From positions 1 through 6,814 of the forward strand of contig USTC01000059.1 of NCBI GenBank assembly GCA_900557505.1: a stretch of DNA of 6,814 nt, read 5' to 3'. The notes beneath the pieces were generated by a model that was not told the origin of the DNA, made no database searches, and saw nothing but the letters and a program-made list of their open reading frames with translations. A program made the translations under genes and the position numbers. Shown here piece after piece: positions 1-6,814 of this stretch. Origin of the DNA: an uncultured Collinsella sp. Lineage in GTDB: Bacteria > Actinomycetota > Coriobacteriia > Coriobacteriales > Coriobacteriaceae. Position 1 is the stretch's first letter; each line of letters opens with the position of its first letter.

Positions 1-136
1 GTGCAACCTTCACGACCTTGAACGAAGTGCCCTTGATGAGCCCCAGGTCCATAAGGTGACGGCGAAGCGCACCCTCACCGTGAAGCTTGACGATGGTAGA
101 GCTCTCGCCCACCTTAACGTCACCCAACGTCTTCAT
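1..136 (-). CDS. feoA: FeoA-domain ferrous iron transport protein, 3' part outside window
   Basis: Reading leftwards from the ATG at 136-134, 45 residues are visible (MKTLGDVKVGESSTIVKLHG..., then a LRRHLMDLGLIKGTSFKVVKV stretch) before the window ends, so the gene is partial. The family is recognised from the N-terminal 'L.D.K.GE...I.K..G.G..RRHL.DLGL..G' pattern of FeoA, a small SH3-like cytoplasmic protein of about 75-80 residues that supports the FeoB ferrous-iron permease. A purine-rich AGGGGGACAAGAGG precedes the ATG and serves as its ribosome binding site. It lies 39 bases downstream of another complete feoA on the same strand with no terminator between, so the two are probably co-transcribed. 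A feoB gene would be expected just beyond the left edge, but this cannot be seen. A FeoA domain fused to the N-terminus of a longer protein is a less likely alternative. Confidence 0.85.
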   Translation of the reverse strand, partial: MKTLGDVKVGESSTIVKLHGEGALRRHLMDLGLIKGTSFKVVKVA

Positions 137-175
137 CCTCTTGTCCCCCTTTCGGTTTTTATGAAATGCTGCGGA

Positions 176-418
176 CTAACCGACGGTCATGATGTGCATG
201 GCAACCTTGGAATCGATGCCAAAGCGTGCGCCCAGCACCGTGACGATGATATTGGCGCCACTCGAGCTCACCACGTGGATTTCGCTGCCCTCGACAAAGC
301 CGAGGTCCTTGAGGTGGTGCTTCATGTCCTCATTGCCCTTTACACGAGACACGCGCACGGTTTCGCCCGCTTTTACCATCGAAAGCGGCATGGCCGGCAT
401 CTGCGGTCCGCAAGACAT
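176..418 (-). CDS. feoA: FeoA family ferrous iron transport protein
   Basis: A complete 80-residue FeoA-type protein. After a short leader rich in Met, Pro and Cys (MSCGPQMPAMPLSM) comes the FeoA/SH3-like core from about residue 15: VKAGETVRVSRVKGNEDMKHH, then LKDLGFVEGSEIHVVSS and the closing strand segment ending in a VLGARFGIDSKVAMHIMTV stretch. The 'HHLKDLGF..G' motif and the terminal 'R.GID...A..I.V' are typical of the family. FeoA is a cytoplasmic accessory of the FeoB iron(II) transporter. The ATG at 418-416 is preceded by TAGGAG six bases upstream, which fixes the start; the stop is TAG at 178-176. It is the first gene of the apparent feo operon and is followed at 39 bases by a second feoA. 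The inverted repeat at 461-514, upstream, is the likely control site. The short Cys- and Met-containing leader could contact metal, but that is speculation. Confidence 0.93.
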   Translation of the reverse strand: MSCGPQMPAMPLSMVKAGETVRVSRVKGNEDMKHHLKDLGFVEGSEIHVVSSSGANIIVTVLGARFGIDSKVAMHIMTVG

Positions 419-460
419 GAGTGGCTCCTAACGTCAGTTCGTCCTCAACATCGACGCGAT

Positions 461-514
461 AAAAGTTAACCACGTCTATGTTCGCTTTAGTAAACTAGCA
501 CGTGGTTAACTTTT
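461..514 (-). promoter_or_regulatory. Perfect 15-bp inverted repeat upstream of the feoA genes, putative metal-repressor operator pair
   Basis: AAAAGTTAACCACGT at 461-475 is exactly the reverse complement of ACGTGGTTAACTTTT at 500-514, with a 24-base A/T-rich spacer. Each arm itself contains the palindrome GTTAAC, so the site can be read as two opposed copies of one operator. It sits 43-96 bases upstream of the feoA start, where the promoter should lie. A TTTACT (plus 489-494, read on the minus strand) in the spacer could be a -10 element, but no convincing -35 is seen. Feo operons are commonly controlled by DtxR/IdeR/MntR-type or Fur-type repressors. The AGTTAAC-like core fits the DtxR type better than a Fur box, but the regulator is inferred. 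Confidence 0.6.
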
Positions 515-561
515 TGGAAAGGGTCCCCATTCAGATTTCGAAAAAGTTTCCTATACGAAAC

Positions 562-597
562 AAAAAGGCGCGGCAAAGAGCTGTCCTTTGCCGCGCC
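562..597 (-). terminator. Rho-independent terminator of the HPr gene
   Basis: A perfect 12-bp GC-rich stem, GGCGCGGCAAAG (567-578) against CTTTGCCGCGCC (586-597), encloses a 7-base loop. Read on the minus strand it is followed directly by TTTTTG (plus 566-561). It starts 9 bases after the HPr stop codon and separates this gene from the feo promoter region. The plus-strand side lacks a U-tract, so it is directional. Confidence 0.92.
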
Positions 598-606
598 CTG
601 TCATGC

Positions 607-855
607 TTAGAGCGAGAGGTTTCTGATCGACGTAACGCAGGAAGCCTCGTCTACGCCCGAAACGCGAAAGATGATGTCCTCGCCGCACTCGCCGTAGAGA
701 GCCATGAGGCCCATGACATCGCGACCGTCGGTATGGCGGTCGCCGATGCTGACCGACACGTCGCTACGGTGCTTGGCAATGATGTCATAGAGCAGCGCAA
801 CCGGGCGGGCGTGTAGTCCCAACGGATCTTTAATCGTCTTTGTAAACTCGACCAT
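607..855 (-). CDS. ptsH: HPr family phosphocarrier protein with Asp at the Ser46 position
   Basis: An 82-residue HPr, close to the usual 85-90. HPr passes phosphate from enzyme I to the EIIA components of the sugar phosphotransferase system in the cytoplasm. The active-site motif GLHARP places the phosphorylatable histidine exactly at position 15 with Arg17 after it. The second signature, normally K-S46-I-M-G, reads R-D46-V-M-G: the regulatory serine of Firmicute HPr is replaced by aspartate while the following MG.M.L is intact. The ATG at 855 is preferred because GGGAGGGG lies just upstream and the protein then begins MVEFTKTI as in the family. An in-frame upstream start at 900 would add 15 unrelated residues. 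A TACAAT at plus 915-910 (minus strand) could be a -10, but no good -35 is seen. The gene is monocistronic, with its own terminator, and no enzyme I or EII gene is present in the window. A specialised HPr paralogue rather than the main ptsH is possible. Confidence 0.92.
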   Translation of the reverse strand: MVEFTKTIKDPLGLHARPVALLYDIIAKHRSDVSVSIGDRHTDGRDVMGLMALYGECGEDIIFRVSGVDEASCVTSIRNLSL

Positions 856-948
856 GTCCCCTCCCACGACATCACACATTCGGCCGGCAAACCCAGCCAC
901 GTGGTAGTTATTGTAGCGTTAGATGCTTATCGAGGGCCCCTCCGGATA

Positions 949-1176
949 CCCCGTGGTCAAAAAGTGGCAAATATGAGTACTGTCACAAATTTAGTAGCAG
1001 CAAAATCGAGAGCAAATTGCCTAGCTTGAGCGATTCGAAGAGGTTGAAAGCCGTCAAACGCCTTTTAAAGGGAGTTAGATAAATCGATTTTGAGCCCATT
1101 TTCGCTCAGAGCAGGCCGAAAAATATGGCACTTCTTTTGCAACAGTACTCATATTTGGCATTTTTTGACCACGGGG
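949..1176. repeat. MITE-like element with 35-bp terminal inverted repeats
   Basis: The left end (949-983, beginning CCCCGTGGTCAAAAA and ending CAAATATGAGTACTGT) is matched by the reverse complement of 1142-1176 at 33 of 35 positions; the two differences are at 964 and 967. A shorter nested pair, CAAAATCGA (1001-1009) and TCGATTTTG (1084-1092), lies inside. The 228-bp unit holds no credible reading frame and sits in the gap between the HPr gene and the permease terminator. No clear target-site duplication flanks it (left ...GGATA, right GCCAA...). This architecture fits a miniature inverted-repeat element or a large structured intergenic repeat. Whether it is repeated elsewhere in the genome cannot be seen here. 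Apart from this element and the terminator at 1190-1229, I see nothing else in the gene-free stretch 856-1276 except a possible -10 for the HPr gene. Confidence 0.7.
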
Positions 1177-1189
1177 GCCAAAACCATGC

Positions 1190-1229
1190 CCCAAAACACA
1201 AAAGGAGGGGCCTCGTAAGGCCCCTCCTT
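1190..1229 (-). terminator. Rho-independent terminator of the permease gene
   Basis: A perfect 12-bp stem, AAGGAGGGGCCT (1202-1213) against AGGCCCCTCCTT (1218-1229), closes a CGTA tetraloop. On the minus strand it is followed by TTTGTGTTTTGG, an interrupted T-tract. It begins about 47 bases after the permease stop codon. The stem is very strong; the imperfect T-tract is the only weakness. Confidence 0.85.
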
Positions 1230-1276
1230 AGGAAAGGGAATCGATTTATTCCACAGCCGTAGATTAATCCTAGCCG

Positions 1277-2752
<1,476 letters not shown>

Positions 2753-2772
2753 TCATCTGTTAAATGTCATCT

Positions 2773-2807
2773 AAAACCGTCCGAGCTGCAAGTGCAAACA
2801 CGGACGG
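2773..2807 (-). terminator. Hairpin plus T-run between ebgC and the permease
   Basis: On the minus strand CCGTCCG (plus 2807-2801) pairs with CGGACGG (2783-2777) and is followed by TTTTAG. The 17-base loop contains a small TGCA..TGCA repeat. It lies 87 bases after the ebgC stop and about 33 bases before the permease ATG, so it could end the ebgAC transcript or act as a leader attenuator of the permease gene. The stem is only 7 bp and the T-run only 4, so strength is moderate. A second, imperfect hairpin precedes it at 2818-2859. Confidence 0.6.
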
Positions 2808-2817
2808 CGCACCTGCT

Positions 2818-2859
2818 AAGGGGAATGGGGAAAAGGGAGTCAACAAAGCCATCCCCCTT
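2818..2859. repeat. Imperfect inverted repeat downstream of ebgC
   Basis: AAGGGGAATGG (2818-2828) and CCATCCCCCTT (2849-2859) pair at 10 of 11 positions around a 20-base loop. On the minus strand it falls 35 bases after the ebgC stop codon and just before the hairpin at 2773-2807. There is no T-tract on either side, so it is not a classical terminator. It may protect the 3' end of the ebgAC mRNA or contribute to termination. The gap 2741-2893 holds nothing else that I can support. Confidence 0.45.
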
Positions 2860-2893
2860 AACGGCGCGAAGCAAACGTCCAGGCGGACGAATA

Positions 2894-3349
2894 CTACTTG
2901 TTGGGGAAGGAATAACCTTCGACTGTCACGTGCAGTACCACGACGCGGGGATCCGCGGCATCGGCCACGACACGGTAGGCCTCGTCAATTTCGACGACGG
3001 CAACGCCGCCGGCGGGAATCGTCACGGTCTCCCCCGTACCCTCAAAGCGCTCGCGATCATCGATATCGCTGTAGGCGCGCGTACAGGTAAGATCGGCCTT
3101 GGAAGCCACCTCAACGGTCAGATTGCCGTCGAGCGGGGCGAGCACGGCATGGTAGCGACGATGACCGACCAGATCGGCAGTAGCCGCCTCGTGGGCGTTC
3201 ACCCACCAGTACACCAGCGAGTCGCCGATGGAGTACGCCACATCGTGCTGCAGGTCGGCAACGCCATCGAGCGCCTGACCGGTGCGCATCCACTTCTTGA
3301 CGGACTTCATCTGGGCGTCGAAATCGGCACGCGAGTTAAAGATATGCAT
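2894..3349 (-). CDS. ebgC: Evolved beta-galactosidase small (beta) subunit, YhcH/YjgK/YiaL family
   Basis: A 151-residue cytoplasmic protein, almost the same length as E. coli EbgC (149). Family landmarks occur in order: VAYSIGDSLVY at 37-47, GHRRYHAVL at 62-70, DDREREF-like segment with GTGETV around 97-109, DEAYRV at 122-127, and the terminal VTVEGYSFPNK. These match the DUF386/YhcH-YjgK-YiaL beta-sandwich family and EbgC in particular. In E. coli EbgC binds EbgA and is needed for full beta-galactosidase activity. The ATG at 3349 begins three bases after the ebgA stop (TAAGTCATG), with GAGGAGG inside the end of ebgA as its ribosome binding site, so translation is probably coupled. Some YhcH-family members are linked to sialic acid or other sugar pathways; here the position directly after ebgA makes the subunit role much more likely. 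Confidence 0.94.
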   Translation of the reverse strand: MHIFNSRADFDAQMKSVKKWMRTGQALDGVADLQHDVAYSIGDSLVYWWVNAHEAATADLVGHRRYHAVLAPLDGNLTVEVASKADLTCTRAYSDIDDRERFEGTGETVTIPAGGVAVVEIDEAYRVVADAADPRVVVLHVTVEGYSFPNK

Positions 3350-3352
3350 GAC

Positions 3353-6376
<3,024 letters not shown>

Positions 6377-6394
6377 TCATCGTAGTGCTTCTTT

Positions 6395-6408
6395 GTGCAA
6401 CCGGTTGT
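6395..6408. promoter_or_regulatory. Operator O1, LacI-type palindrome
   Basis: GTGCAACCGGTTGT, centred on the perfect 10-bp palindrome CAACCGGTTG with the central CpG typical of LacI-family operators. It overlaps the expected transcription start of ebgA (just downstream of the -10 at 6418-6413), where a bound repressor would block initiation. This is the first of three identical copies. Confidence 0.82.
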
Positions 6409-6412
6409 CCTT

Positions 6413-6442
6413 ATCTTACGGGCGGTACAAAAATCTGTGCAA
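6413..6442 (-). promoter_or_regulatory. Putative ebgA promoter
   Basis: On the minus strand, TTGCAC (plus 6442-6437, inside operator O2) is followed after 18 bases by TAAGAT (plus 6418-6413), a reasonable -10 (4 of 6 to consensus). The -35 is weaker. Initiation would fall near 6405, within operator O1, giving a leader of about 45 bases before the ebgA ATG. The interlocking with two operators supports the call. Confidence 0.55.
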
Positions 6443-6450
6443 CCGGTTGT
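6437..6450. promoter_or_regulatory. Operator O2, LacI-type palindrome
   Basis: A second exact copy of GTGCAACCGGTTGT. It starts 42 bases from O1, almost exactly four helical turns, so the two sites face the same side of the DNA. It covers the putative -35 of ebgA. O1 and O2 share three further flanking bases (T before, CC after). Confidence 0.82.
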
Positions 6451-6481
6451 CCGCCGAACGGTCGATTTTGTCGGATTAACG

Positions 6482-6495
6482 GTGCAACCGGTTGT
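6482..6495. promoter_or_regulatory. Operator O3, LacI-type palindrome with overlapping half-site
   Basis: The third exact copy of GTGCAACCGGTTGT, 45 bases from O2. Its right half also belongs to a second perfect palindrome, GGTTGTACAACC (6490-6501), so three CAACC-type half-sites stand in a row. It lies about 80 bases upstream of the ebgA start site and could support looping or cooperative binding, or act on the divergent gene. Confidence 0.8.
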
Positions 6496-6517
6496 ACAAC
6501 CATGCTACTTATGTCAC

Positions 6518-6529
6518 CCTAAGCTTAGG
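6518..6529. repeat. Perfect 12-bp palindrome in the divergent intergenic region
   Basis: CCTAAGCTTAGG is self-complementary. It lies between the LacI-type operators and the promoter of the divergent gene. It differs from the CAACCGGTTG operators, so if functional it would bind another regulator. Palindromes of this length can occur by chance. Confidence 0.3.
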
Positions 6530-6534
6530 TGCAC

Positions 6535-6592
6535 AGCACGGGGCATCGTTCTTGAACTCACAGGCAACTGTCGCGCCTGCCTATGCCGTGCT
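6535..6592. repeat. Complex inverted repeat able to fold into a branched hairpin
   Basis: AGCACGG (6535-6541) pairs with CCGTGCT (6586-6592), and CAT (6544-6546) pairs with ATG (6583-6585). Inside these, AGGCA (6562-6566) pairs with TGCCT (6578-6582), and GTTC (6548-6551) faces GAAC (6554-6557). It lies upstream of the mapped -10 of the divergent gene, so it is probably not in that transcript. Function unknown; it is not a tRNA, having no TψC or anticodon pattern. Confidence 0.3.
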
Positions 6593-6656
6593 CAGTCGCA
6601 GTTTGATTGCAAAACGACACCGGCCACCGGATACCATGGACGCCGTTCACGCGCGC

Positions 6657-6662
6657 TATAGT
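6657..6662 (+). promoter_or_regulatory. Putative -10 element of the divergent regulator gene
   Basis: TATAGT matches the -10 consensus at 5 of 6 positions and lies about 60 bases upstream of the plus-strand ATG at 6723. No good -35 is found 16-18 bases upstream (the region reads CCATGG), so it may be weak or activator dependent. Confidence 0.4.
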
Positions 6663-6722
6663 AATCTGTATCCGCATTAGCCTTTATCGATAGCCCACCG
6701 ACCCAATTGCACAGGAGACGCC

Positions 6723-6814
6723 ATGACCCAACCAGCACGCACCGCACCCACGCTTGCCGAGGTTGCTGAAGCTGCCGTCTTTGGGATTCTTGGGTACTGT
6801 AATCGGTATGGTTA
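6723..6814 (+). CDS. Start of a probable LacI-family transcriptional regulator, cut by the window edge
   Basis: An ATG preceded by AGGAG at a 5-base spacing opens a frame that reads MTQPARTAPTLAEVAEAAVFG, then ILGYCNRYG, to the window end. The segment PTLAEVAEAA is what the first helix of a LacI-family DNA-binding domain looks like. Such a gene, divergent from ebgA across three LacI-type operators, matches the E. coli ebgR-ebgA logic, so it is the natural candidate for the local repressor. The expected continuation (A-G-V-S...T-V-S-R) is missing: from codon 19 (about base 6777) the frame no longer resembles a helix-turn-helix. Either the regulator is disrupted, this is another protein, or the last ~40 bases are foreign to this locus. 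Only 30 residues are visible, so the assignment rests mainly on ten residues and context. Confidence 0.5.
   Translation, partial: MTQPARTAPTLAEVAEAAVFGILGYCNRYG

Noticed and set aside
856..900. A 15-residue N-terminal extension of HPr from an upstream ATG
   Set aside because: The ATG at 855 has a strong GGGAGGGG ribosome binding site and places His15 and residue 46 at the standard positions; the extension has no family match.
897..904. CCACGTGG near the HPr promoter, sharing CACGTG with the feo inverted repeat
   Set aside because: Only six to eight bases are shared and the GTTAAC core is missing, so a common regulator is not supported.
6395..6495. Three identical short repeats with about 28-31 bases between them, like a mini CRISPR array
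   Set aside because: The repeat is only 14 bp, is a palindrome with a LacI-type CpG centre, and interlocks with a promoter. No cas gene is present.
6395..6661. Plus-strand open frames across the ebgA control region
   Set aside because: They run through the operators and promoter, have no ribosome binding site or family resemblance, and end before the regulator start.

Overview
The window looks like chromosomal DNA from a moderately high-GC Gram-positive gut bacterium, most likely of the Coriobacteriia (Collinsella-like). This rests on GC-rich codon use, strong AGGAG-type ribosome binding sites, and the mix of genes: FeoA proteins, an HPr, a YjeM-like permease and an Ebg-type beta-galactosidase. 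The genus is an inference, not a database match. Almost all genes lie on the minus strand; only one gene, at the right edge, lies on the plus strand.

Layout from left to right. (1) 1-418: two tandem feoA genes of a ferrous-iron uptake operon. The left one runs off the edge, and feoB would be expected beyond it. Their upstream region carries a perfect 15-bp inverted repeat (461-475 / 500-514) that is a good candidate for a metal-dependent repressor site. (2) 562-855: an HPr phosphocarrier gene with a strong terminator. It keeps the active-site His15 but has Asp at the regulatory Ser46 position. (3) 856-1276: about 420 bases without a gene. They hold a 228-bp element bounded by 35-bp terminal inverted repeats (MITE-like, 949-1176) and the terminator of the next gene. 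(4) 1277-2740: an APC-superfamily amino-acid permease resembling YjeM, preceded by two hairpins. (5) 2894-6361: ebgA and ebgC, a tightly coupled pair encoding the catalytic and small subunits of an evolved-beta-galactosidase-type enzyme. (6) 6362-6722: the control region between ebgA and a divergent gene. It has three identical 14-bp palindromic operators, a plausible ebgA promoter overlapping two of them, and a -10 element for the divergent gene. (7) 6723-6814: the start of a plus-strand gene whose first 18 codons look like a LacI-family helix-turn-helix. The sequence then departs from that family for the last ~40 bases.

The functional core is a galactoside-hydrolysis operon (ebgAC) that is probably repressed by the divergently encoded LacI-type regulator through the three operators. 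No sugar transporter is visible. The feo, HPr and permease units appear to be separate transcription units, each ending in or preceded by a hairpin terminator. Nothing here is a clearly new multi-gene system. The items most worth a second look are the MITE-like element, the Asp46 HPr, the triple operator and the anomalous right edge.
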